From Ophiura sarsii (taxonomy: Eukaryota > Echinodermata > Ophiuroidea > Amphilepidida > Ophiuridae): a stretch of DNA of 64,000 bases. The stretch's first letter is position 1; each line of letters starts with the position of its first letter. The translations under genes were made by a program, and so were the position numbers. Below are positions 33,992 through 44,649 of this stretch, in pieces. The stretch spans positions 26,437,905 through 26,501,904 of the forward strand of contig CM069448.1 of assembly GCA_035610835.1 (NCBI GenBank). The letters run 5' to 3'. The notes beneath the pieces were generated by a model. That model was not told where the DNA came from, did not search any database, and saw only the letters and a program-made list of their open reading frames with translations.

Positions 33992-35140
33992 CGAGGGTCA
34001 TTCAATAAGTTCTACCTTCTCACTCATAACATCGCTAATATGAATGTCAGCCTCATGACATTTGTCATGATTATAGCTCTGAATCATAGCTATACATTTA
34101 TAGTAAATGCTAATTGATACCTATATCACTTTTGTCATGATGCAATCAACGCTAGAGAGAGATTTTGGACTACGGACAACGGACACGGAAAATTACCCCA
34201 AAGATAAATACATGGTTTTTTTCGTTTTCTCTCCGTATTGTATGATTAGGTATAACCGCCCGATTTAAATACTGAAAATAGAAAACAATGGATGATTTCT
34301 GAATATAATGCTATACTATCATGTATAAATCAGATTGTAGGCAATATTAACCTTTGCAGCTTGCAAATAGTATAATATCAACTCGAATGTATTGACATGC
34401 CTTTAGCATACTGGAATACTAATATTCAGTCAAACGTTCGTTGTTACAAGTCAAGCCACAGTGATGCCTCGAATGTTAAATCTTAACATGATAGTAACTT
34501 TATCAGTTTTCCTTATATAGAACATTTAGAATAGTTAATCAGGTAGTCAGTGATAGAAAAATATATTTTCGAGAGACTTGAAATATATCCATTTAGTCCT
34601 GTATATTGAAAATCTCTTAGTTCCTATATGAAAAGCAAATTTGACTTTTGCAGCTGTTCTCTAGGGTAGGATTAAAATTGATGGTTGTCCTGGTCTGGTT
34701 CTGGCTAATTAGTTGGCATTTTACGCGAAGAAATCAGTCACTTGTATTGTTTAAAGTCTGTTCAAGAGATATTTGTAACTTATATCAATTTTAATTGACC
34801 GATAGGTACATTTTGTCTCTTAGAATTGGCCAAATGAATAGCACTTAGGAGACATTTGGCTGTTTTAACCCATTTCCATCGCACTAAATGGAAGTTTGGT
34901 TTTTATTGCATATCTAAAAAAAGTACAACGAGTATTTAGACCAATCTTCTGTGATTTTGTAGCTGGGACTCAAAGCTTTAATTGTGGAATATGTCATACG
35001 ACTGGCTTATATCGTCGCTGTTCTGACATACCGGCACATCACAACAGAAATAAGTAAAGAGATGTGCCGGTATGTCAGAACAGCGACGATATAATAGCAA
35101 AGTTATAAGGTAGGAGGTAGAACTTATTGAATGACCCTCG
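33992..35140. mobile_element. 1149-bp mariner-type non-autonomous element upstream of B2
   Basis: The termini CGAGGGTCATTCAATAAGTT and AACTTATTGAATGACCCTCG are perfect inverted repeats, flanked by TA (33990-33991, 35141-35142). B5's upstream region reads GAATTATATATAATGAATTAATTATC through the same point (about 60345), giving the empty site. There is no transposase frame. It contains the 33-bp hairpin at 35008-35093. The insertion pushed upstream B2 sequence to more than 1.3 kb from the gene. Confidence 0.92.
35008..35093. repeat. Perfect 33-bp-stem hairpin inside the mariner-type element
   Basis: Arm 1 (35008-35040) begins TATATCGTCGCTGTTCTGAC and arm 2 (35061-35093) is its exact reverse complement, with a 20-base loop at 35041-35060. 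Perfect pairing implies recent origin or selection. It could be a nested foldback insertion or, if transcribed, a small-RNA precursor; the sequence does not decide. Confidence 0.85.
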
Positions 35141-35369
35141 TATAATGAATTAATTATCAATGGAAAGTAACAAAATTGGCAGGGTTTGCAACAAGTCACG
35201 CATACCCTATAAGAACAGCAACAAAAACACACTATTGTTTGAGTCTTTCGAGAAACGTGACAGTTTAATCACAACATTTATAATTCAATGAAGTGAAGCG
35301 GAACACGATTAGTCGGAGAAATTGCGATCGACCCAGTAGATGTCATTATGTTCCTGAGGTAGCATCACC

Positions 35370-36701
35370 ATGTTGGAAATCGTGGAGAGAAACTGGGTAT
35401 TGGTGCTGTTTTATATAATCATCTCTGTTATTGGTATACCGGGTAATGCTCTTATCATTCGTGTTTATGCCTCTAAAAAGATACGCAACAGCACTGATAT
35501 ATTGATCACAATCCTAGCAATTTCTGATCTGACATTCTGCAGCTTGCAACTAGGTGTAATATATCGTTTACTCGTCTATTGCCCTCATTTCGATAGCGTC
35601 TACTGTACGGGTGACATGATTTTCAGTACATTGGCGCTTTTGAATTCCATTTTTATAACTGGTTTCATCGCCGTGGATAGATACTATGCAGTATGCAAGC
35701 CGCTAAGGAGAACAATAACACCTAAACGCGCCAAGATGATAGCAGTAGCGTGTCTAGTTATATCAGGTCTAATGGCAATGTTAACAGGACATACATCAGA
35801 TGTACTGGAATACAATATCGATGGTGTTCCTGCTGATAATTCAACTTCATATGCCTGTAGTACATGCAGTGTATCAAATAATGACTGGCCATCGGTTGTA
35901 GCAAATATCATTATCGGCACCATTATCTTGGCACTGTTTCTGATCATAGGCGTCCTGTACATACTGGTCTATAAAGCTATTCAAAAGCAAGGTAGGGTGC
36001 GTGCGGCAATGGACGTAGCTGCGATTTCTTCTGTTGGCAGATGCAGACAGTTAGACCAAGATCAAGATAATACAACATCACAATTGAATAATATGAGTAT
36101 TACGCATGCCGGGAGCCCGGCCGGGAGAGTAAATGAAACACCAAATAAAATCCGAAATACTTTTACAAACAAATCTTCTGGTGTGCATAACAGGTCTGGC
36201 AAAGAAGTCATTGGCGAACAAATTCATTATGTTCCTCAGCCGATACACTCATTAGTTACTGACCAAACATTAGGCTTCCCGGGTGTCATTGAAGGAAGTA
36301 AGAGACAACCCCGGTGCCCAACCGCTAAACAACCTCCGACACATGCTTCAAAATCAGGAAAAAGAAGACCAATCCATGCAAAACCAATCGATCTGAATAA
36401 GAACTCGCGAAACTCTGTCCAGCGTAAAACAACCCGAATGCTTGTCATCATCACCGCAATGACGTTCACGACATGGTCACCGTCAATGATAGTTCAGATA
36501 TTAGTCATGGGAAATCCAGATGCATTTCGTCACTTGAGTTATGCATCTCTTGTTCTGCTTACGCTGATAGAGTCTTTGTATGCCATTAATTACGCGGCTA
36601 ATTTCCTAATTTATTTTTCGACTAACCGACGGTTCAGAGAGCAGTGTTTTTTAGTGTTAGATCGTAAGGGCAAATTGGGAAGAACAGGACAACTCCGTTA
36701 A
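35370..36701 (+). CDS. Rhodopsin-class sensory-type GPCR, family B copy B2
   Basis: Intact, intronless, 443 residues. GIPGNALIIRVY 22-33 (TM1), LAISDLTFCSL 49-59 (TM2), Cys71 and Cys79 before TM3, VDRYYAVCKPL 102-112 (DRY 103-105), and CSTCS in ECL2 (163-167) after an NST glycosylation site. ICL3 starts at YKAIQKQGRVRAAM (201-214) and is about 165 residues long, longest of the B copies. It holds an AGSPAG insertion and the HYVPQPIHSLVTDQTLGFPG segment. TM6 has FTTWSPSM and TM7 YAINYAANFLIYFS; the C-tail is REQCFLVLDRKGKLGRTG. It shares the TM1/TM3/TM7 logic of family A but is clearly a separate family. Start context: CATCACCATG. Ligand unknown. Confidence 0.93.
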   Translation: MLEIVERNWVLVLFYIIISVIGIPGNALIIRVYASKKIRNSTDILITILAISDLTFCSLQLGVIYRLLVYCPHFDSVYCTGDMIFSTLALLNSIFITGFIAVDRYYAVCKPLRRTITPKRAKMIAVACLVISGLMAMLTGHTSDVLEYNIDGVPADNSTSYACSTCSVSNNDWPSVVANIIIGTIILALFLIIGVLYILVYKAIQKQGRVRAAMDVAAISSVGRCRQLDQDQDNTTSQLNNMSITHAGSPAGRVNETPNKIRNTFTNKSSGVHNRSGKEVIGEQIHYVPQPIHSLVTDQTLGFPGVIEGSKRQPRCPTAKQPPTHASKSGKRRPIHAKPIDLNKNSRNSVQRKTTRMLVIITAMTFTTWSPSMIVQILVMGNPDAFRHLSYASLVLLTLIESLYAINYAANFLIYFSTNRRFREQCFLVLDRKGKLGRTGQLR

Positions 36702-36744
36702 CATTGGGGATCTGTGATAACGTAATATCCGAATAATATTCGAG

Positions 36745-36940
36745 TAAAAAGTCATCGGCGAACAAATACATTCTGTTCCTCGGATAAACTCAACAGCTAG
36801 TCAGCTGTAAAACCAGCTCTTAATGCTCTAACATTCTAATCTGCTTAGAATTACATCAATAACCTTCACGACATGGTCACCGTCAATGGTGGTTACCATA
36901 CTGGCCTTGGAAAGTTCATTCATACTATGTACAAGACATC
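36745..36940 (+). pseudogene. Decayed family B relic after B2
   Basis: AAGTCATCGGCGAACAAATACATTCTGTTCCTCGG aligns, with changes, to the ICL3 coding sequence of B genes (compare about 36207). CCTTCACGACATGGTCACC.TCAATGGTGG corresponds to TM6 (FTTWSPSM). It is a third, dead B copy, reduced to ICL3-TM6, carried along in each cassette (see 43500 and 54958). Confidence 0.8.
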
Positions 36941-37420
36941 CTGTGTACAAGGACTGATGACAGTGTAATAGTGTCGTGTCATGTTCAAATACTAACTGTC
37001 ATGTTCAAACACCCTGTCGTTAGTATTTGAACATAACACTAGATATCAAACGCGAAGGGTTCACACAGATAAGTAATGACACTCAATCTTTCATATTGAT
37101 TCTACTGCATCTTTATTTGGTATCTTGTCGACCAACTGCTCACTACATCAATCTGGGATTTTCTCACTTTTTTAGAGAGGCAAGAGAGGAGTATTGTTCG
37201 GCTGACTGGCGAAACCCAACTGCCTCATATTACTTCTCTAATTTGACTGCCACGTATTTTACTCTAGTAGTAGGGAGGGCATATTGGGTAACATGATATG
37301 TGTCACTGGTTTGGAGTACAGTAGGATGTGTATTCATATCATGTCAGTGTCACTCAAATACTGCCCTCTATATTGTACTGCCTTACAGTAGTACGGCAGT
37401 ACTTGTATGTAATAATTAAA
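36941..37420. other. B2-to-A5 spacer, first part
   Basis: Shared with 55250-55778 and partly with 43830-44050. An open frame at 37027-37296 is not preserved in the other cassettes, so I do not call a gene. Confidence 0.5.
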
Positions 37421-37557
37421 CGATAGTCGCAAAAAAGTAATATTTTGCATCACCATACAAATTGAACTAAGATCAATGAATATGTGTCTACATTATTACG
37501 AAATAGTTTGAATGGTGCATTTTTTGACATATTTGAATATTACTTTGGCGACTATCG
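37421..37557. repeat. Cassette-borne foldback element, copy before A5
   Basis: CGATAGTCGCAAAAAAGTAATATT is inverted as AATATTACTTTGGCGACTATCG. Orthologous in position to the copies at 28398 and 55779. Confidence 0.8.
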
Positions 37558-38263
37558 TATAAGTCTTACGTGCACGACACTTATACGAATCAGCAATACG
37601 TTATAGTGTTGCAGTGTGGCCTAAGCAACGTCATCAAAATTGATGATACAACCAGGATAAGATGAAGCTAATAGCCGAAATGTGGCACCCCCTAAAACTT
37701 CTTTATTTTAGAAGTTTCGAATACAGTTTTAGTGTTACGTTTTGAGTACACCAATTGCCTTATTTTATCTTTAACATGTTTAATGTAATGTTATTCAGTT
37801 ATTGCATTTGGCACTGTAAGAAATTTGATTTCAAATTGGAACATTAGCATATTTTATAAGAATATTAGAAGAATATTTTGAATGGACGCACGTCACATGA
37901 GGTTGACCTCGTGTAAAGTACGTGAGGTCATCCTCACCCCAAAACCCGGTGCAACGGACATCCGTGGTGCGCAATACGTAAGCTCGACCTCACGGCTCTG
38001 ATTGGTTAGCGGAATTTTGTGAGTTTTTAACCATGCGCAGTAAGTTAATCGAAGTGCGCCTGCGTATGTCGGACTGTGGCCAGGAGAATATGTGCCGTTT
38101 GTCCATTATATGAAGGGCGCAGTACATTTCTTATTAATGCAGCATGCTACTATTATATTACGAGCTATTAAGTAAAGCATTTTGGCGAACATAAAAGATT
38201 TGTAATAATAGGAATGTTTGCGTTTATACATATTTCAAAACCATTTGAATCGACATAGCATTG

Positions 38264-38277
38264 GTTGCCATAGAAAC
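38264..38277 (+). promoter_or_regulatory. RFX X-box-like motif upstream of A5
   Basis: Exact GTTGCCATAGAAAC, 317 bp before the A5 ATG. The TATA-like box here reads AACATAAAAGATT. The remainder of 37558-38593 is shared cassette spacer. Confidence 0.65.
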
Positions 38278-38593
38278 CGCGTTTTCATAAGGAAAAGTAA
38301 TCCTTTCAGGATGCTATAATTAGACCATATATCAGAATGGGAGCGCACTAATAATACAGAAATGTATTATAATACATTATAACAGTCTGATACGGGTAAG
38401 CATGCTTAAGCTATTAGGAGCAGGTAACGAATTTAAGGTTGTTAACGGTAGCAAATGATTTAAAGTGACAGTAGAAAATGGATATTATTGCAAATCTACG
38501 TAGACTCACAAATAGTTTACAACGGAAATAAATTATTAGATCATAATTTGGATCACCTATGATACAAGAGAGTAAAAGTGTAACAATCTCAAC

Positions 38594-39837
38594 ATGGCTA
38601 TCGCAACGAAGTATTTGCCCAACATCGTTATAGATGTTATCATTGCTGTATTCGGTATTCCTGGAAATGCACTTATTTTGTTCGTTTACGCTGCTAAGAA
38701 ATCGCGCACAAGTACAGATGTGCTAATTATTTGGTTGGCTCTGTCGGATTTCTTATATTGTTCAATAACACCACCCGTTTTCTTCTTTGGTTGGAGGATT
38801 TGTCCAGAGTTATCACTTGCGTATTGCAGATTTCGAACATTTATCGGATATTTATCAGCTTTGATATCAATATTTCTTACCGAAGCTATCGCCGTGGATC
38901 GTTATTATGCGGTGTGCCTACCTTTGAAGAAAATCATCAACCCTCACCGGGCCAATTTGATGGCACTCGTATGCTTCATTTTAGCGGGAATCATAGCATG
39001 TTTTTGCGGAATCTTCATCGCAAGCGTCACTGATTATACTTCAATTCAATATGAAAATTTAACAACTTCTATCCGTGAGTGTAATTCTTGTGAATTTGAC
39101 AGCGAAAGGGAAAAAATCGCCCAAACCGTTAATTTAAGTATAATTGCAATACTGTTCATAACTATGGGTGGTTTGTACTTTCTGATATACAGAGCGATTC
39201 GGCGACAAGCAAAGGTACGGGTAGCAATGGGATTAAATGCGGTACCTAGTTCTACGTCGCAAACGGCCGCGTCCGTACATAATTTCGCTATCAGCAGACT
39301 ACCTTTTAACAATACAAGAGTCTTAGCAAATACATCCACACCCAGGGAGAGTTATCCTGAATCGTCGATTAAAATGCCGCAAAAGAGCGTAGACAATCCC
39401 ACGCGTAATGTTTTATCCTATGTGCGCTCAGATAATAACGGAGTTAAAGGCGACAACGATGCAGCTGGACCTTCGCGTTCTAACATAGTTGTAGAAACAA
39501 AAGAAAGCTGTGAATCGCGAGGAAATCGCACCTTTTCTAACAAAAAGAGACCAACTATTGTTCAAAATAGGAGTCAACGCCGAATTACGTACATGTTATT
39601 TGTGATTACCTTCCTGATATTTGTAACATGGACTCCATTTTTTTATATTCGGTTGTTTCTATATTCAATCCTTTTCCCTTGGTGAGGCTAGACAACGATG
39701 TACAAGCCCTGGTGCACGTATTGCGTTCTATGTATTCCATAAATTATGCATCTAATGTGTTCATCTATTTTGCAACTAATAAGAGATTTATAGATCAATG
39801 TACGGAATTATTCCATCGACTTCGCCTCCGATTGTGA
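38594..39837 (+). pseudogene. Family A receptor A5, single-base frameshift in TM6
   Basis: Residues 1 to about 350 are a complete family A receptor through DRY (VDRYYAV) and TWTP. At about 39637-39647 the sequence has CCATTTTTTTATATTCGG where A8 has CCATTTTTTGTATATTCGG. One base is lost next to a T run, and the reading frame ends early at 39683-39685. The remaining TM7 and tail (SVVSIFNPF, SINYASNVFIY, HRLRLRL) lie intact in the +1 frame to 39837. The break is the only disabling change, so it is either a very young pseudogene, an allele, or a homopolymer sequencing error. It is the partner of B3. Confidence 0.85.
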
Positions 39838-40525
39838 TACTCCTTATTCGTGCAACGACTTTTAAAACCATTCTGTGATAGCTTTCATAGGAAGCGCCGT
39901 ATATGGCCGAACAGCTGACGAATAAACAACCTACACCCAACATGCAAAACGTTAACGAAGCGAATGCTCAACGTTGTTACCGATCAAGATTTTGAACATG
40001 CTCAAAATAATTCCTAAACCCAACGCATCTGCGAACCGCTAACGAATGCAACGTATGCCAAATATGTCACGATCGAATGATAACTTACACGTCGGGCACA
40101 CGTTTAATAGCTATAATTCGCAACAGTGTGACGTGACAGGGCCTTTAGTTTGAGTAATGGTCCATGTAGCACAGGTTCTACGACTTTTTTGTGCGGTGCT
40201 ATTAAACCGGGACTATAGCTCCCTCAACACCAGCTCATTAACATCATATTCACTTAACTCTGGTTGAACTTACATGTATATTAAACTTGAGGCCTGTTCA
40301 GACGGCCACTAAGCTCGCGAATAGTTATTCTCGAGCGTAATTGTTTTTATGCTAACCCATAGTGCCTGTCCAGACGACTAACTTAACCTCGAGTATAGCG
40401 ATACTACTGCGGTAGCTTCGAGGTTAACTTAAGGTCATGTGACTCTTCATTTTGCGGTAAGACCGGGTCACAGGTCATAAATCTCACTCGCGGTTAACAT
40501 TACGGATGGATTCACACGGCGCCAG
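39838..40525. other. A5-to-B3 spacer, first part
   Basis: Shared with the spacers after A4 and A8 (GACAGGGCCTTTAGTTTGAG, GCTCATTAACATCATATTC, CTCGAGTATAGCGATACTAC). No gene. Confidence 0.6.
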
Positions 40526-40865
40526 GCCCGTAACTAGGGGGGGCGGGGGGGCGGACGCCCCCCCCCCCAAAAAAAATAAATCTGAAAAAAATCATTTTTT
40601 TTGTACCAATGTACCTTTTTTTGGTACCAATGTACCTTTTTTTGGTACCAATGTACCTTTTTTTGGTACCAATGTACCTTTTTTTGGTACCAATGTACCT
40701 CTTTTTGGTACCAATGTACCTTTTTTGTTATTAATATACCTTTTTTGTGTGAAAACGCCCCCCCCCCCCACCCCCCCCCCCCCCCCCCACACCCTAATTT
40801 CCCAATTTTCCGAAAAACGGCCCATTTCCCATTGTGTAAAGCGTTTTTTCGGGCCGTTTTGAACT
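40526..40865. repeat. Poly-C/G / 'GGTACCAATGTACCTTTTTT' repeat element, copy 2
   Basis: Begins CAGGCCCGTAACTAGGGGGG, then G- and C-runs, CAAATAAATCTGAAAAAAAT, about seven units of (T)6-7-GGTACCAATGTACC, C-runs at about 40757-40788, and CAATTTTCCGAAAAACGG. It shares its part order with 14821-15000. In this cassette it replaces sequence present after A8 (about 58880-59280), so it arrived with a deletion. The open frames on both strands that run through the 20-bp units are not genes. Confidence 0.8.
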
Positions 40866-42156
40866 AAAACATGTCCCTTTAATTGTAGGTAAAATGTAAC
40901 ATCGTTTTAATGTAAGATCTGGCAATAAATAACATCAGAGGCAACAGCCTCACCAATAGCATCTTATATAATACGCCACAATCATCACGATTTTAGTTTG
41001 TTATTCCTGTTGCTATTCATTGATAACGACGATATTTGTAACGTTAACTGTTTAGTATCTAATATTTAGAATTGATATACTGTAGGTCGATATACATGAC
41101 GGATTAATATATTTGTTTCGTGAAAACAGCATTCGTGTACAATATTACGACCATCTCCCTCCAGATTCAACTTACTAATGTCCAAATTATTTTTGGTAAG
41201 ATACAACATATGACCATTTATCACATTTGTATGTTTCGCATGTTTGTGACACATAATATTAATGCTCAATCTTAATCAATCTTAAATGAAATTCCCATAG
41301 AATTAGGTCTGTTCGAATCAACACAATCACTATAAATTGAATGTTAATATAAAATCAAAGACTTCCTGTCACACGAAGGGAAATGAAAACTCTTGAAATG
41401 AAGATGGTGAAATTGTATCCAATTACACACAATTCATTAACCACTTTGCATCAGGTTGTCTAGAATTAGTGAAAAACATTATTGTCCATGGTTTGAGACG
41501 TTCGGCAAAGTTGCCGCGTTAACTTTTTGCAATGTTATGGTGTTTGCATACCATTTGACAGTTTTTCGCAGTGATATATATTGCCTAATTGACATTTTAA
41601 ATTTTAAGATTGAAGGTTTAAAATACATTTGTTAACAATTTAGTACCAGAAGAGCGTGATACACTCGCGTTTTTGTTATTAATTGGCCCTTACAAACCAA
41701 TTCCTTACAAACTAATTTCAATCAGAAGGCGGAGGTAGCGTATGTTGGCGTCTGTGTATTGATTTTTAAAAACACTTTGATATTTTTCTCCTACATTTCA
41801 ATCATGATTCAACTCAATTAATTCTTCTCTGCGTGTTTAACATGCAAAAATAAATCTATGAAAAACTATGGAAATTAACCTAATAATCGTGGTCCTACAG
41901 GCTACACTCCAATTTAATTATATTATATAACGAATTAATTATCAATGGAAAGTAACAGAGGGTTTGCAACAAGTCACGTATACCCTACGTATACGACAGC
42001 AGCAAACAAAAACATACTATTGCTGGAGTCTTTCGAGAAACGTGACAGTTTAATCACAACATTTATAATTCAATGATGTGAAGCGGAACACAATTAGTCA
42101 TTGAGAAATTGCGATCGACCCAGTAGATGACATTATGTTCCTGAAGTAGCATCACC
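40866..42156. other. B3 upstream region
   Basis: Closely shared with sequence before B2 and B5. No X-box identical to that of the A genes is present; a weaker GTTGCCGCGTTAAC lies at 41510-41523, 634 bp before the ATG. No gene. Confidence 0.5.
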
Positions 42157-43457
42157 ATGTTGGAAATCGTGGAGAGAAACTGGTTATTGGTGTTGTTTTA
42201 TATCATCATCTCTGTTATTGGTATACCGGGTAATGCTCTTATTATTCGTGTTTATGCCTCTAAGAAGATACGCAACAGCACTGATATATTGATAACAAGC
42301 CTAGCCATTTCTGATCTGACTTTCTGCAGCTTGCAACCAGGTATAATATATCGTTTACTCGTCTATTGCCCTCATTTCGATAGCGTCTACTGTACGGGTG
42401 AGATGATTTTCAGTACATTGGCGCTTTTGAATTCCATTTTTATAACAGGTTTCATCGCCGTGGTTAGATACTACGCTGCGTGCAAGCCGCTAAGGAGAAC
42501 GATGACACCTCAACGCGCCAAGAAGATAGCACTGGCATGTTTGGTGGTAGCTGGCTTAATGGCCTTGTTAACAGTACATACATCAGATGTACTGGAATAT
42601 AATATCGATGGTGTTCCTGCAGATAATTCAACTTCATATGCCTGTAGTACATGCAGTGTGTCAAATAATGACTGGCCATCGTTTGTAGCAAATAGCATTA
42701 ACTGCACCGTGATCTTGGCACTGTTTCTGATCATGGGCGTCCTCTACATACTGGTCTACAAAGCTATTCAAAAGCAAGGCAGGGTGCGTGCGGCAATGGA
42801 CGTAGCTGCGATCTCTTCTGTTGACCAAGATCAAGATAATACAACATCACAATTGAATAATATGAGTATTACGCATGCCGGGAGAGTAAATGAAACACCA
42901 AATAAAATCCGAAATACTTATACAAACAAATCTTCTGGTGTGCATAACAGTTCTGGCAATGAAGTCATTGGCGAACAAATTCATTATGTTCCTCGGCCGA
43001 TACACTCATTAGTTACTGACCAAACATTAGGCTTCCCGGGTGTCATTGAAGGAAGTAAGGGACAACCCCGGTGCCCAACCGCTAAACAACCTCCGACACA
43101 TGCTTCAAAATCAGGAGAAAAAAGACCAATCCATGCCAAACCAATCGATCTGAATAAGAACTCGCGAAACTCTGTCCAGCGTAAAACAACCCGAATGCTT
43201 GTCATTATCACCGCAATGACGTTCACGACATGGTCACCGTCAATGATAGTTCAGATATCAGTCATGGGAAATCCAGATGCATTTCGTCACTTGAGTTATG
43301 CATCTCTTGTTCTGCTTAAGCTGATAGAGTCTTTTTTGCCATTAATTACGCGGCTAATTTCTTAATTTATTTTTCGACTAACCGACGGTTCAGAGAGCAG
43401 TGTTTTTTAGTGTTAGATCGTAGGGGTAAATGGGGAAGAACAGGACAACACCGTTAA
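42157..43457 (+). pseudogene. Family B receptor B3, DRY lost and TM7 frameshift
   Basis: Complete family B sequence through TM6 (FTTWSPSM). The DRY box is VRY (GTGGTTAGATAC, codon 103 at 42463-42465), an Asp-to-Val change; the other B copies with this region keep GAT. At 43332-43338 the sequence TCTTTTTTGCC replaces TCTTTGTATGCC, losing one base and ending the frame at 43363-43365 within TM7. The correct TM7 and tail continue in another frame to TAA at 43455-43457. Both defects would damage G-protein coupling, so this copy is most likely dead or dying. Confidence 0.87.
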
Positions 43458-43499
43458 CATTGGGGATTTGTGATAACGTAATATCCGAATAATATTCGA

Positions 43500-43830
43500 G
43501 TAAAAAGTCATCGGCGAACAAATACATTCTGTTCCTCGGATAAACTCAACAGCTAGTCCACCACTATCAGACACTCCGGCAGGCATTGAAACATGAGCTG
43601 TAAAACCTGCTCTTAATGCTCCAACATTCTAATCAAGGAAAGGAAAACGAATCCATGCAAGACCAGTCAATCTAAAGGGTTACCCGCTAAACTCTTTTCA
43701 AGGTAAAACCACTCGAACGCTTGTAATCATTACATAAATGACCTTCACGACATGGTCACCGTCAATGGTGGATACCATACTGGCCTTGGAATGTTCATTC
43801 ATGATATTTCAAGACATCCTGTGTACAAGG
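43500..43830 (+). pseudogene. Decayed family B relic after B3
   Basis: It has the fullest relic content: AAAAAGTCATCGGCGAACAA (ICL3), then GACCAGTCAATCTAAAGGGTTACCCGC (counterpart of PIDLNKNSR), CAAGGTAAAACCACTCGAACGCTTGTAATCATTAC (counterpart of QRKTTRMLVIIT), and CCTTCACGACATGGTCACCG (TM6). Stops and indels abound. The same relic follows B2 and B4. Confidence 0.85.
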
Positions 43831-44649
43831 ACTGATGACAGTAATGAGACTCAATTTATTCTACTGCATCTTTATTTGGTATCTTGTCGACCAACTGCTC
43901 GCGATCACTACATCAATCTGGGATTTCCTCACTTATAGAGGCAAGAGAGGAGTATTGTTCGGCTGACTGCCGAAATCCAACTCCCTCATCCTACTTCTCT
44001 AATTCAACTGCCACGTATCTTACTCTAGCAGTAGGGAGGGCATATGCATTTGTTGACATATTTTAATATCGCATACGTCTTTTACGTACAAGGCACTTAT
44101 AGGCATCAGCAATACGCTGTAGTTTTGCAGTATGGCCTATAAGCATGCAATGTCACCAAAATTGATGATAGAACCAGGATACATTAGCTAATAGCCGAAA
44201 GATGTCATCCCGAAAATCCCCTGTACCTTTATTTGAGAAGTTTCGAATAAATGTTTATGTTACGTTTTGAGTGAACCAATTGCCCTCCATGACAAAATTG
44301 TCAAGCACTAATTTGATGAAAACAGGTTGTAGCGACTATGTCCACTGTTGCTAGAACCATATACTAGGGTCAATAACTCGGTATTGTGTTGGTGCAGGTA
44401 AGCGTTAAATGTGCATACATCGGTGTGCACTCAAGCTGATCTCGTAGCAACCAGTGTAATTGCCCTAGCTCAGCGCACCATATTCTGGTCCGGTAAAGCG
44501 AGCAAAACAGTGCACGCTGTGTACGTAATGTCTTCAATGTTATCTCATACAGTGATTGCATTTTTAACGCGCAGAAATTTCCTTTTCAAATTGGAACATT
44601 AGCATACGAAGAATATTTCTATTATATGAAGGGTACAGTAAATGTCTTA
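43831..44649. other. B3-to-A6 spacer, diverged
   Basis: The ends match other B-to-A spacers (ACTGCATCTTTATTTGGTATC; TTGGAACATTAGCATACGAAG), with a middle part near 44280-44560 that has no counterpart. No gene is supported. Confidence 0.5.

Noticed and set aside
35684..36469. Minus-strand open frames of 77-123 codons antisense to family A and B genes (also near 15867, 30881, 39046, 42510, 47711, 53939, 54317, 57386 and 60902)
   Set aside because: They recur at the same place in each copy only because the sense genes are conserved. They have no domain, promoter or start context of their own.
37027..37296. 89-codon open frame after the B2 relic
   Set aside because: The matching sequence after B4 and B3 does not keep the frame.
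40506..40862. Open frames on both strands with a repeating GTNVPFF-type peptide
   Set aside because: They are produced by the 20-bp tandem units and homopolymers of a dispersed repeat, and are not a repeat protein.
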